Source: Paraburkholderia sprentiae WSM5005 (GTDB lineage Bacteria; Pseudomonadota; Gammaproteobacteria; Burkholderiales; Burkholderiaceae). From it: 64,000 bases of DNA. Below are positions 8,975 to 18,383 of this stretch, one piece after another; within the stretch, counting starts at the first letter, position 1; every line of letters starts with the position of its first letter. The translations under genes were made by a program, and so were the position numbers. The notes below the pieces were generated by a model. That model saw nothing but the letters and a program-made list of their open reading frames with translations, ran no database searches and was not told the DNA's origin. The stretch lies in assembly GCF_001865575.2 (NCBI RefSeq), contig NZ_CP017562.2, positions 1,922,001 to 1,986,000 of the forward strand, written 5' to 3'.

Positions 8975-10309
8975 TCAGCGGCGAATTGCCCAGAACTCCA
9001 TCGTCAGTCCGGGAAAGTCGCCGGCGACGTGCAACGCCATGCCCGCGGAATTCCCGAACTGCTTCCACAGTTCGTTGCCGCGATCGAGTTCGAAGTAGGT
9101 AAAGCCCGCATGGAACGGCAGTTGCCGGGGCGCCACGGGCAACGCGCGTAGGCCTACGCCCGGCAATTGCAGATTGACGAGATCGCGAATGCGTTCGATC
9201 GGGCCGATCTTCACCTGTGGCGCGAAGCCGGTCAGGATGTGCTCGGCCGGCATTTGCGCGCGCACCGCAAGCACGAAGGTGGCGCCGGCAAACAGCGTCT
9301 TGTCCGGCACGATCGCCACGCGCAAGCCGAACTTGCGCTCTTCGAGCGGGATCGCCACGGCGTGCGGGTCCATCACCATGCTCAGCGACGCGCGAATGTC
9401 GTCGATCACCGGCGCAAAGGTTTCGCGCAACCACTCATGGCGATACACCGGATACGCCGGCGGCCGCTTCGACGCCTGGCTGAAGGTCGCCAGCTCGCCG
9501 GCCAACTGCACCGCCACCTGGTACAGCGACTCGGGATGCAGACCGGTCATCGTCGAGAGATGCGCGGCCAGCGGCTCGTGGCGATTGATCAACTGCAGCA
9601 ACAGGAAATCGGCCACTTCCGCGACGCCCGTCACGCCGGGCTGTGCAAGGCGTCCGGCCAGCGCTTCACCGCGTTGATGCAGAAGGCCCACGAGGTCGTC
9701 GACGAACGCCGCGAGACGGCGCGCCACCCGATAGTCGAGACACGGCGGGCTGTAGTCGTTTTCGAGTACGACTCGGTTGTCGGGCAGTCGCTCGAGCACG
9801 CGCGCGACGCCGAGCGCGGTGTAGGCATTCGCCACTTCGGGGGCGAGCGCGAGACGCACGCGCAGTTTGCCGATCTGCAGCAACGCCGCGCCGGCATTCG
9901 GATCGTTGCTGTCGCTGACGTCGAATTCGGTGACACGGTGTCGCGCGAAGTTCTCCTCGCTGGCTTCGTTGCAGGTTTCGGCGACACCCGGCCTGCGCAC
10001 CGGCAGCGCCAGTTGGACCAGCACGTTGCGCGTGCCTTCGGGAATCTCCAGCGGTTCGGCCAAGTCATCGTCGGTGGGCAGATCGAACGGTGTGCCGTCC
10101 GGCATCACGCCGGAGCACGACAGCAGCGCGAGCTTGCCGAGCTTGAGCAGCGACTCGTCGATCTCCAGCGCGGTAAAGCCCCAACTGTACGGACGCAGGC
10201 CGGCCGCGCGCGTCTCCAGTTGCCGCTGCAGATAGCGGTCGTGCTGCTGCAAATGCTGGGGCTGCAGAAACATCCCCTCCGACCAGATGACTTTACTGTT
10301 CCAGGACAT
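8975..10309 (-). CDS. tssK: Type VI secretion baseplate protein TssK
   Basis: A 444-residue TssK. Its N-terminus 'VIWSEGMFLQPQHLQQHDRY' is the family signature, and it ends with the C-terminal domain containing 'TYFELDRGNELWKQF'. TssK trimers link the TssFGE baseplate wedge to the TssLM membrane complex. The length matches the family. It lies 20 bases after tagH and is followed closely by tssL, so the three are co-translated parts of one operon. Confidence 0.97.
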   Translation of the reverse strand: MSWNSKVIWSEGMFLQPQHLQQHDRYLQRQLETRAAGLRPYSWGFTALEIDESLLKLGKLALLSCSGVMPDGTPFDLPTDDDLAEPLEIPEGTRNVLVQLALPVRRPGVAETCNEASEENFARHRVTEFDVSDSNDPNAGAALLQIGKLRVRLALAPEVANAYTALGVARVLERLPDNRVVLENDYSPPCLDYRVARRLAAFVDDLVGLLHQRGEALAGRLAQPGVTGVAEVADFLLLQLINRHEPLAAHLSTMTGLHPESLYQVAVQLAGELATFSQASKRPPAYPVYRHEWLRETFAPVIDDIRASLSMVMDPHAVAIPLEERKFGLRVAIVPDKTLFAGATFVLAVRAQMPAEHILTGFAPQVKIGPIERIRDLVNLQLPGVGLRALPVAPRQLPFHAGFTYFELDRGNELWKQFGNSAGMALHVAGDFPGLTMEFWAIRR

Positions 10310-10329
10310 GTTGTCTCGTTCAAACGTTT

Positions 10330-12075
10330 CTAGGTGGGATCGGCGGGATGCTTCGGCTGACGCTCGCGGGCCGCACGCAGTTCGTCGATCTGGGCCTCGT
10401 ATGCGTCATTGAACGCCTGACCGAAGAGCCTCTGGAAGTCGTCGTCGGCTTCGCGCGTGACGGCCTCCTGCAATTCGACGAACAGATCCCACAGTTTCGC
10501 CTTGCGGTTGGACAGCACTTTTTCGAGCGCGCCGGGGTCTTTCAGCTGCGCTTCGATCGAAGCGGGATCGAAGCGTCCGAGCACGTGCGCGAGCGCCGCG
10601 CGCATGCCGGCGAGCACCGCGAGCTCGTGCGCCTCGATATCGTCGAAGGCGCGCCTGAGCGCGTCGTCGGGCGGCAGATAACCGGCCGAGCGGCCAGTCA
10701 GCATCTGCGCCAGCGCGCTGTCGACGTCCGGGAAAAACTTGAGCGGATTGTTGTCGCGCGCGACGATCATCGTCGTGTCGAGACGGGCTTCGCGTTTGGT
10801 CATCGAGCGCGCGCGCAGCACGCCCATCGTGCCGCGCAGCGCGTCGCGCAGCATCGTGCCGATCAGACGCGCGAACTCCGCTTCGGGCAGGTTCGGCGCG
10901 CGCGACGGATCGAGGCCGAGGCCTTCGAGCAGCGCCTGCAGGGTGGCTGGGTTCTGGCTCGCGGAAGTGGCGGCGGCCGGGTGGCGAACCGGGGCCGGCT
11001 GGGCGCTCGGCGCTGGCGCGGCAGGCGCTGACGTGATCGGGCCCGCGGACGGAGCCGGCTGCTGAAGCTGCTGCGCAACGGGCTCCAAAGCGGGCTGCGC
11101 AGCGGACGACGGCCCCGGCGCCGCGCCAGGTACAGCCACCCGCGCGGTGGCGGTCTGCGGCGCGACCACCGGCACGACCACCGGCACCACGGGGGCCAAA
11201 GGGGTCGACGGCGCAAACTGCGTCGACGGCGTCGTCGGTATCCCGAACAGATCATCGAACGGTGTCACCGCCGACCCTGCGGCGCCGGGATCGAGCAATC
11301 CCGGCGGCAAGCCGGTCGGGCCGCCAAAAGGCGCGGCCGCCGGAGCGGGCGCAGTGGGCCACCCCGGCAACTCGTGCGAAGGATGCGACGCGGCCGGCGA
11401 GCCGCTGCCCGGCTGCGCGGGCGTTTCCCATTGCGCCAATGCATCCGCGAGCGGGTCGTAGTCCGCCGGAATGCCCCCCGTGGGTGTGGCAGGCCGGCCG
11501 GGGTCGGGCCGGGACGCTTGCGGCGCCGAAAACGCCTGCAATTCCGGCGACACATGATCGCTTTCCGAGCCCGCAAAGCCCGGACCCGACGAGATCCGCT
11601 GCGGTTTGCCGAAGCCCGGCTGCCCGAGTGGATCGAGCGCGCCGATCTGCAACGCGTCGCCTTGCGAATCGGCCGGCAACGGTCCACTGAGCACCTGCGC
11701 GGCACTCAGCGGATCACGCCCGCCCGTCAGACCGCGCACGCCGGCCGCCTGCTCGCCGATCGACACCTCGAGCAGATACGGACCAATCAGCAGACGGTCG
11801 CCGTCCGCCAGCCGCGCCTCGCGCGTGCCGCCCAACGCGCGCTGATTCAGCACGCTCGGATTGCTGCCCAGATCGCACAGCAGATAATCGCCGCCGCGAA
11901 ACTCGACGCGCGCGTGAACGCGCGAGATCGCGCGTTGTTGATCGGGCAGCACCAGCGTGCAGTCGTTGGCCCGGCCAATCGTGCCTCCGGCGGGGCCGAA
12001 CGCGATCGCGATCGGCTCGGCCAGCGTCTCGTCGTTGAATCGCGCAACCCGCAGCGAAAGAATCGGATAGTTCAC
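10330..12075 (-). CDS. tagH: Type VI secretion FHA-domain protein TagH
   Basis: A 581-residue protein. An N-terminal FHA domain (about residues 20-110) has 'IGRANDCTLVLPD', 'ISRVHARVEF' and 'DLGSNPSVLNQ', the phosphothreonine-binding face. A Pro/Ala/Gln-rich low-complexity linker (about 120-390) follows, then a helical T6SS-FHA C-terminal domain (about 395-575) with 'LIGTMLRDALRGTMGVLRAR'. In threonine-phosphorylation-controlled T6SSs this protein is the kinase target and activator. The start is GTG 12075, with GGGGAG just upstream. It is downstream of vgrG by 31 bases. Confidence 0.93.
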   Translation of the reverse strand: MNYPILSLRVARFNDETLAEPIAIAFGPAGGTIGRANDCTLVLPDQQRAISRVHARVEFRGGDYLLCDLGSNPSVLNQRALGGTREARLADGDRLLIGPYLLEVSIGEQAAGVRGLTGGRDPLSAAQVLSGPLPADSQGDALQIGALDPLGQPGFGKPQRISSGPGFAGSESDHVSPELQAFSAPQASRPDPGRPATPTGGIPADYDPLADALAQWETPAQPGSGSPAASHPSHELPGWPTAPAPAAAPFGGPTGLPPGLLDPGAAGSAVTPFDDLFGIPTTPSTQFAPSTPLAPVVPVVVPVVAPQTATARVAVPGAAPGPSSAAQPALEPVAQQLQQPAPSAGPITSAPAAPAPSAQPAPVRHPAAATSASQNPATLQALLEGLGLDPSRAPNLPEAEFARLIGTMLRDALRGTMGVLRARSMTKREARLDTTMIVARDNNPLKFFPDVDSALAQMLTGRSAGYLPPDDALRRAFDDIEAHELAVLAGMRAALAHVLGRFDPASIEAQLKDPGALEKVLSNRKAKLWDLFVELQEAVTREADDDFQRLFGQAFNDAYEAQIDELRAARERQPKHPADPT

Positions 12076-12106
12076 TTAGCTCCCCACGAGCGGTCAGGTG
12101 CATCAC

Positions 12107-14098
12107 TCACGATTTGATTTTTTTGGTTCCGTCGTCGGCGTCTTTGGGCGCGCTCGGCGCGGTCGGTGACGAGCCGCTGCCGGAGCCCGCCGAGCCGCCC
12201 GAATTGAGCAGGATCGGTGTGCCCGACACCGCCACGCTGACCGGCCCGACCACCACGAAGGCGCCGCCCGCCTTCAGCGTAATGCTCGCACCCGCTTCGA
12301 TCACGATGTTCATGCCCGCCTTGATGTGGATATTCATGCCGGCGTCGATCGCATAGTCCATGCCGACGTTTTCCTGCAACTTCTGTCCGACCCTCAGCGA
12401 CGCGTTGCCATCGACCTGGGCGTTCTGGTCGCCCGTCACGGCGTCGTGGCGCGCGCCGGTGATCGCCACGAACTCGTTGCCGGTCACTTTCAGATGCCGG
12501 TCGTTGCCGACGTTACTCAGCATGTCGTTCTTGACCCAGGTCTCGTGGTCCTTCTCGGCGTGGAAGAACAGTTGCTCGCTGCCCTTGTCGTCGTCCAAAC
12601 GCATTTCGTTGAAACCGCTGCCGCCCTTGGTCGAATTGCTCTTCAGCGTCGAGAACATCTGATTGGCCGGCAGTTCGTACGGCGGCATCGTGTTTGCGTT
12701 GTAGACGCAACCGGTCACGAGCGGCCGGTTCGGATCGCCCTCGACGAACTCGACGACCACCTCCTGACCGATCCGCGGCAAGAAGAACGTGCCCCAGCGT
12801 TTGCCGGCCCAGCTCTGCGATACCCGCACCCAGCACCGCTTCATGCGCTCGTCGGCATCGGCCGGCGGAGCAAACTGCTCCCAATGAAACTGCACCTTGA
12901 TGCGGCCATATTTATCGGTGAGGATTTCTTCGCCCTCCGGGCCGACCACCATGGCGGTCTGCGGGCCCGCCACGACCGGCTGCGGCGTCAGCCGCTCAGA
13001 GCGGAAGTGGTTTTCCTTGCGCAACGCGGTGAACGCGCAGTCGAAGAGCGGCAGCGAAGGATCGTGGCGCACCGTCGACACATAGACATCCGAATTGATC
13101 TCGTACGCGGCGCTGACCACCAGATACTCGTGGTTCTGCGCATCGCAGGCGTGATTCTCGAGCTTGAACTGACCGCCTGGCCAGATGCCGCGCGCGCTCG
13201 ATCGGCCCGAAATGCTGTCGTTGCGCGCCTGACGGATCTCGATGCCGACCTTCGCATAGCGGTCGCCATCGCTGGACTGCGCGTGGCCGCTCAGATGTTC
13301 CTGCATCGCGTACACCGGCGGATCGTATACTTTCGGCCGCGTCGCGCGCGACAGCAGGCCTTGCTGATTGCTCAACGTGGGCTTTTCGAAATCGTAGTCG
13401 TTGACTTCGTACTTGCCGGTCTGCAATTCCGCGCCCGAACTCCACGCATACACGCATTCCTTCTCGTTCGAAGGCTCGTACCACGCATCGTACGAAATGG
13501 ACGCATAGTGTTCGATCGGTCCGTGAACGTCGCTCGAATCGGTCAACACCAGCGTGTGCTTGCCCCCTTTGTGCTCGAAGTAGTAGTACATGCCCTCGTG
13601 CTCCATCAGGCGGCTCACGAAGGCGAAATCGGTCTCCCGGTATTGCGCGCAGTGCTGCAGCGGCGGATAGGTCGCCTGGCATTTATTGCTGACGTCGATG
13701 TTGTAGTCCTGCAGCACGCCGGTCACGATATCGAGCACGCTCTTTTCATGGAAAAAGCGGCTGTGCGACGCGCGCGTGAGCAGCCACAGCCGCGGACGCA
13801 CCACCGCTTCATAGCGCGCCATGCGGTTGCGGGTGTTGTCGCCCGGTGCGACGATCCGGAACGCCGTGACGATCCCGTTGAATTGCCGCTCGCCGTCCTT
13901 TGGCAACGACAGCGCAATCGAGATGTCATGCCCGAGCAGATCGCCGGCCTGCACATCGTTGCGCTTGCCAAGCAGATCGAGCCGCCATTCGCTCAGGCGT
14001 CCCAACTCCTCGGTGCCGCTCAGATGCAGAAACAGCAGTTCCTCGCCGGCAGGCGCGCAACTGACGGTGACGTGTCGGTTCGGGTTTTGCGTGGTCAT
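12107..14098 (-). CDS. vgrG: Type VI secretion spike protein VgrG (TssI)
   Basis: A 663-residue VgrG. The gp27-like base runs over the first 370 residues ('EELLFLHLSGTEELGRLSEW'), then the gp5-like OB fold ('GPEGEEILTDKYGRIKVQFHW', 'RVSQSWAGKRWG', 'GQEVVVEFVEGDPNRP'), then beta-helix repeats. The C-terminus is a Gly/Ser/Pro-rich tail ending in Lys residues, with no recognisable effector domain, so cargo is probably loaded through the PAAR-like protein or separate effectors. The ATG is one base after the stop of the DUF4280 gene. Confidence 0.97.
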   Translation of the reverse strand: MTTQNPNRHVTVSCAPAGEELLFLHLSGTEELGRLSEWRLDLLGKRNDVQAGDLLGHDISIALSLPKDGERQFNGIVTAFRIVAPGDNTRNRMARYEAVVRPRLWLLTRASHSRFFHEKSVLDIVTGVLQDYNIDVSNKCQATYPPLQHCAQYRETDFAFVSRLMEHEGMYYYFEHKGGKHTLVLTDSSDVHGPIEHYASISYDAWYEPSNEKECVYAWSSGAELQTGKYEVNDYDFEKPTLSNQQGLLSRATRPKVYDPPVYAMQEHLSGHAQSSDGDRYAKVGIEIRQARNDSISGRSSARGIWPGGQFKLENHACDAQNHEYLVVSAAYEINSDVYVSTVRHDPSLPLFDCAFTALRKENHFRSERLTPQPVVAGPQTAMVVGPEGEEILTDKYGRIKVQFHWEQFAPPADADERMKRCWVRVSQSWAGKRWGTFFLPRIGQEVVVEFVEGDPNRPLVTGCVYNANTMPPYELPANQMFSTLKSNSTKGGSGFNEMRLDDDKGSEQLFFHAEKDHETWVKNDMLSNVGNDRHLKVTGNEFVAITGARHDAVTGDQNAQVDGNASLRVGQKLQENVGMDYAIDAGMNIHIKAGMNIVIEAGASITLKAGGAFVVVGPVSVAVSGTPILLNSGGSAGSGSGSSPTAPSAPKDADDGTKKIKS

Positions 14099-14099
14099 G

Positions 14100-14489
14100 T
14101 CACGGAATCATCGTCTTGACTGTCGCCGGATTGACGATCGTAACCACGCCGCCCCAGTTGCACATGCAGGTCGACACGTTGTCGAGCGACGGCTGGTTGC
14201 CGAGCAGCACGGTCGGCGCGCCCGGCGTCCACGGCGTCATGGTGGCCGGAATGCACGGCATCGGCGTCAGCACGCCCAACGCCGCCGCCGTCGCGGCGGC
14301 GACGGTCGGATTGGCGGGCGAGCTGCACACGCCGAACGGCATGATGTTGACGAGCGGAATATGATCCATGATGTTGGCCGCGGGCGGCCCTTCGCCCATC
14401 ACCCGGTTGACCGGCAAGACCACGAGCGTCGACGGCGCCGCGCCAAACGAACATTGCAGCGTCGCGCCCATGCTGACTTGTTGCGGCAT
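14100..14489 (-). CDS. DUF4280 PAAR-like spike-tip protein
   Basis: A 129-residue protein that is nearly all DUF4280: 'MGATLQCSFGAAPSTL', 'ANIMDHIPLVNIMPFG', 'CSSPANPTVAAATAAA', 'TPMPCIPAT' and 'NVSTCMCNWGG'. DUF4280 is a PAAR-like fold that caps VgrG. The conserved Cys residues probably bind metal, as His/Cys do in true PAAR proteins. ATG 14489 is chosen because GGAGG lies about nine bases upstream; an in-frame ATG nine codons earlier lacks such a site. It sits between clpV and vgrG, one base from vgrG, supporting a spike-tip role. Confidence 0.85.
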   Translation of the reverse strand: MPQQVSMGATLQCSFGAAPSTLVVLPVNRVMGEGPPAANIMDHIPLVNIMPFGVCSSPANPTVAAATAAALGVLTPMPCIPATMTPWTPGAPTVLLGNQPSLDNVSTCMCNWGGVVTIVNPATVKTMIP

Positions 14490-14512
14490 AAGAAGGCATC
14501 CTCCGCTTTCGA

Positions 14513-17299
14513 TCAATCGAACGTATAGAGAAATTCACCGTCGCGCGCGCCGATCTGCACTTTCGTGACCGGGCTGCCGTTCATCATGCGCGTCAGAAAC
14601 TCGGTGCTGATGCGCGGCAACAGCGTATTGGTCAGGATCGCGTCGATCATGCGTCCGCCGCTTTCGAGTTCGGTGCAGCGGCTGCCGATCAGCTTCACGA
14701 CGTCGTCGTCGTAGCTGAACGGAATCTTGTGCGACACCCGGATGCGTTTCTCGATCCGGCCGAGCTGCAGCCGGATGATCGCGCCGAGCATCTCGTCGGA
14801 CAGCGGAAAGTACGGAATGACCACGACGCGTCCCAGCAAGGCCGGCGGAAACACCTTCAGCAACGGCTCGCGCAGCGCTTTCGCAATACCCTCCCGCTCC
14901 GGCATCAGCTCCGGATCCTTGCACAGGCTCGTGATCAGATCCGTGCCGACATTGGTGGTCAACAGGATCAGCGTGTTCTTGAAGTCGATCACGCGGCCCT
15001 CGCCGTCTTCCATCCAGCCCTTGTCGAACACCTGGAAGAACAGCTCGTGGACGTCGGGATGCGCCTTCTCGACCTCGTCGAGCAGCACCACGCTGTATGG
15101 ACGGCGGCGCACCGCCTCGGTCAGCACGCCGCCTTCGCCGTAGCCGACGTAGCCGGGCGGCGCGCCCTTCAGCGACGACACCGTATGCGCTTCCTGATAC
15201 TCGCTCATGTTGATCGTGATGACGTTCTGCTCGCCGCCATACAGCACCTCGGCGAGCGCCAGCGCGGTCTCGGTCTTGCCGACTCCGGAGGTGCCGGCGA
15301 GCATGAACACGCCGATCGGCTTGTTCGGATTGTCGAGACCCGCGCGCGAAGTCTGAATGCGCCGCGCGATCATCTCCGTCGCATGAGCCTGGCCGATGAT
15401 GCGCCGGTTCAGGTTCTCCGCGAGCTTCAGGACGTTTTCGATTTCGTTGCGGACCATCCGGCCCACCGGTATGCCGGTCCAGTCCTGCACGACGGAGGCG
15501 ACCGCCTGCTGGTCGACGGTCGGCAGGATCAGAGGATCTTCGCCTTGATGCTGCGCGAGCTGCGCCTGCAACTCGCGCAGTTCGGCGAGCCGCGCTTCGC
15601 GCGTCGCGGTGTCGCTGGCGGGGTTGTCAGTCTCGCCGGTGGCCGCTGTTTCGTCTACCGTTTGGTTGGCAGCGTCGTTCGCTTCGTTCGCTTCGTTCGT
15701 GCGGCTGACTTGCGCCGCGCCTTCCACCTTGCCGGTCTCGCCGCGCAGTTGCGCGCGCAGCGCGAGAATCCGCGTCACCAGTTCTTTCTCCGCCTGCCAG
15801 CGAGCGTCGAGCGTGGCGAGACGCGCCTGTTCGGCGGCGAGCTTTTCCGCCGCGGCGGCTTCACGCTCCCGCGTGTCGACGCCCACCGCGCTTTCTCGGC
15901 CGATGATCGCCAGTTCGGTTTCGAGCGCGACGATCCGCTTGCGCGAATCGTCGACCGATGCGGGCGTCGCATGCTGGCTGACCGCCACGCGCGCGCAGGC
16001 GGTGTCGAGCAGGCTGACCGCCTTGTCGGGCAACTGCCGCGCCGGAATGTAGCGATGCGACAGACGTACCGCGGCTTCGAGCGCTTCGTCGAGCACCTGC
16101 ACCTTGTGGTGCTGCTCCATCGTCGAGGTGACGCCCCGCATCATCAGGATCGCGCGGGTCTCGTCCGGCTCGCTGACCTGCACGACCTGGAAGCGCCGCG
16201 TCAGTGCGGGGTCCTTCTCGATGTGCTTCTTGTATTCGGCCCACGTGGTCGCGGCCACCGTGCGCAGCGTGCCGCGCGCGAGCGCCGGCTTCAGCAGATT
16301 CGCCGCGTCGCCGGTGCCGGCCGCCCCGCCCGCGCCGACCAGCGTGTGCGCTTCGTCGATGAACAGGATGATCGGCTTTTCCGACGCCTGCACTTCCTCG
16401 ATCACCTGCCGCAAGCGGTTCTCGAACTCGCCCTTCATGCTCGCGCCCGCCTGCAACAGACCGACGTCGAGCGTGCGCAACTGAACGTCGCGCAGCGACG
16501 GCGGCACGTCGCCCGCCGCGATGCGCTGCGCGAAGCCTTCTACCACCGCGGTTTTGCCGACGCCCGCTTCGCCCGTCAGGATCGGATTGTTCTGGCGGCG
16601 GCGCATCAGGATGTCGATCAGCTGGCGAATTTCCTCGTCGCGCCCGACGATCGGGTCGAGCTTGCCGTTGCGCGCCTGTTCGGTCAGATCGGTGGTGAAG
16701 CGCCGCAGCGCTTCCTGCTTGCCCAGCGCGGCGGCCGGCACCGGGCCGCCCGTGGTGTCCGCGGCGCCGCCTTCGCGCTGCGCGCCGCCCGCCCGAAAAC
16801 CATCGCTCGCGTTCAGCGCCGCTTCCGGCGACTCGCGCAGCAGGCTGTGAAATTCGTCGACGAGCGAATCGAGCTTGATGCGCTCGAACTGACGCGAGAT
16901 GCCGTAGAGCCCGTTGCGCAGCGATGGCGTCTTCAAGAGGCCGACCACCAGATGGCCGGTGCGCACCTGCGACTCGCCGAACATCAGCGAGCCGAACACC
17001 CAGCCACGTTCGACCGCCTCCTCGACTTGCGACGAGATGTCGGTCACCGAAGCCGAACCGCGCGGCAGACGGTCGAGCGCTTCGGTCAGATCGCGCGCCA
17101 ACGCGGAAGGCTCGAGCCCGTAGTGTTTGATGATGCGGTGCAGGTCGGAGTCCTGCAGTTGCAGGATCTGGTGGAACCAGTGCGACAGCTCGATATAAGG
17201 ATTGCCGCGCAACTTGCAAAACACGTTCGCGCTCTCGATTGCGCGGAATCCGAGCTTGTTCAGCTTGCCGAACAACGCTGCCCGTTTGATCTCGGCCAT
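14513..17299 (-). CDS. clpV: Type VI secretion ATPase TssH (ClpV)
   Basis: A 928-residue AAA+ disaggregase that recycles the contracted TssBC sheath. It has an N-terminal ClpN domain ('[14 protein letters not shown]'). The first AAA domain has Walker A GEAGVGKT and Walker B 'ILFIDEAH'. A coiled-coil middle domain with a low-complexity Asn/Ala/Thr insert (roughly residues 500-570) follows. The second AAA domain has GTSGVGKT and '[14 protein letters not shown]'. ATG 17299 has GAGGGAA upstream; in-frame codons above it are Arg/Pro-rich and belong to tssG's other frame. It is four bases downstream of tssG. Confidence 0.97.
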   Translation of the reverse strand: MAEIKRAALFGKLNKLGFRAIESANVFCKLRGNPYIELSHWFHQILQLQDSDLHRIIKHYGLEPSALARDLTEALDRLPRGSASVTDISSQVEEAVERGWVFGSLMFGESQVRTGHLVVGLLKTPSLRNGLYGISRQFERIKLDSLVDEFHSLLRESPEAALNASDGFRAGGAQREGGAADTTGGPVPAAALGKQEALRRFTTDLTEQARNGKLDPIVGRDEEIRQLIDILMRRRQNNPILTGEAGVGKTAVVEGFAQRIAAGDVPPSLRDVQLRTLDVGLLQAGASMKGEFENRLRQVIEEVQASEKPIILFIDEAHTLVGAGGAAGTGDAANLLKPALARGTLRTVAATTWAEYKKHIEKDPALTRRFQVVQVSEPDETRAILMMRGVTSTMEQHHKVQVLDEALEAAVRLSHRYIPARQLPDKAVSLLDTACARVAVSQHATPASVDDSRKRIVALETELAIIGRESAVGVDTREREAAAAEKLAAEQARLATLDARWQAEKELVTRILALRAQLRGETGKVEGAAQVSRTNEANEANDAANQTVDETAATGETDNPASDTATREARLAELRELQAQLAQHQGEDPLILPTVDQQAVASVVQDWTGIPVGRMVRNEIENVLKLAENLNRRIIGQAHATEMIARRIQTSRAGLDNPNKPIGVFMLAGTSGVGKTETALALAEVLYGGEQNVITINMSEYQEAHTVSSLKGAPPGYVGYGEGGVLTEAVRRRPYSVVLLDEVEKAHPDVHELFFQVFDKGWMEDGEGRVIDFKNTLILLTTNVGTDLITSLCKDPELMPEREGIAKALREPLLKVFPPALLGRVVVIPYFPLSDEMLGAIIRLQLGRIEKRIRVSHKIPFSYDDDVVKLIGSRCTELESGGRMIDAILTNTLLPRISTEFLTRMMNGSPVTKVQIGARDGEFLYTFD

Positions 17300-17303
17300 T
17301 TTT

Positions 17304-18383
17304 CTATTCCCTCGATGATGTCGATGGCGGCGCCGCCGCGGACGCCTCGCGGGCCGCCGCGGCAATCCGTGAACGGCCGTCCGGACCGGTCGGCCGCAAC
17401 ACCAGCTGACGCTGATCGCCGCGCGCCGGGTGGCCGAGCGTCCAGGTGGTGTAACCGAGCCGCGTGTGGCGCCCGAGCTTCAGGCGTGGCACCTCCTCCT
17501 GTTTCAGCACCAGCCGGAGATCCCAATCGAGCCCGTCGCGCGCGTAATTGCGCACCCAGTCGACGAGGCGCTTCAGACTCTCGCCGCCCGGCAGGAAGCG
17601 CTCGTAATCAGCGCGGCTCAACGGGCCGATGACGATGCGGAATTTATGCTGGCAATCCCAGACGCGTGCGCCGAGCAGCGTCGACACGCCGAGTGCGGCC
17701 GAACCGTCCGCTGCGCCCAGGCGCAACAACGAATTCGCGGGCAGCGTCATCCAATGGCCGACCCACTGTTCGATGTCGACCGGCAGGTCGAAAAAACGCG
17801 CCAGCACGAGTTTCAAACCGGCGGCCGGACGGGTCGGCCCGCTCAGCAATCCGGCGAAGTGCAGTTTGGCGAAATCGGGCACCGCGTCGCGCTCGCGCAG
17901 CGTCGGCTCGCCCAGCCCGAACACGCTGCCGACATAAAAGGAAAAGCGATCGCGTCCCGGACGGTCGAGACTCACGGCCGGTTGCGCATTGGCCCACGCG
18001 CGATAGAACAGCGACACCATCCGGTGGTGAAAGACATCGAGAAAGCGCGCGAAGGTCGGATCATTCGCGTTGCGGGCGCGGTCGCGAGCGTACTCGGTCA
18101 GATGGGTGGGCAACGGACCATGCGGCCCGAGCAGGCCGAAGAACTTGACTGCGAGGCGCGCGGCGTGATGCTCGCCGGCCGGGGTGAAGTCACCGAGCGT
18201 CGTCGGATGGAAAACCAGTTCGGGTTCCTGCACGAAACGGATCGCATCGTCGCGCGGCTGCATCGACTCGCCGACGCGCGGCTTGTCCGCGTACGTGTTC
18301 TCCAGCAGCCGCACGACCTGGAAGAAGTCGAAGCGGCGCGCATCGTCTTCGAGCCGGCGCAACAGTGTCAGAGCGTCCGGCAT
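17304..18383 (-). CDS. tssG: Type VI secretion baseplate protein TssG
   Basis: A 359-residue TssG (ImpH) with the family opening 'ARRFDFFQVVRLLEN', then 'VQEPELVFHPTTLGDF', 'FFGLLGPHGPLPTHLTEYA' and 'LGRHTRLGYTTWTLG' near the end. With TssF and TssE it builds the baseplate wedge. It overlaps the end of tssF by 16 bases and ends four bases before the clpV start, so translation is tightly coupled. Confidence 0.96.
   Translation of the reverse strand: MPDALTLLRRLEDDARRFDFFQVVRLLENTYADKPRVGESMQPRDDAIRFVQEPELVFHPTTLGDFTPAGEHHAARLAVKFFGLLGPHGPLPTHLTEYARDRARNANDPTFARFLDVFHHRMVSLFYRAWANAQPAVSLDRPGRDRFSFYVGSVFGLGEPTLRERDAVPDFAKLHFAGLLSGPTRPAAGLKLVLARFFDLPVDIEQWVGHWMTLPANSLLRLGAADGSAALGVSTLLGARVWDCQHKFRIVIGPLSRADYERFLPGGESLKRLVDWVRNYARDGLDWDLRLVLKQEEVPRLKLGRHTRLGYTTWTLGHPARGDQRQLVLRPTGPDGRSRIAAAAREASAAAPPSTSSRE

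Noticed and set aside
14729..17632. A 967-codon open frame on the plus strand
   Set aside because: It lies entirely opposite clpV and the tssG end, is Arg/His/Gln-rich and resembles no family; a high-GC antisense shadow.
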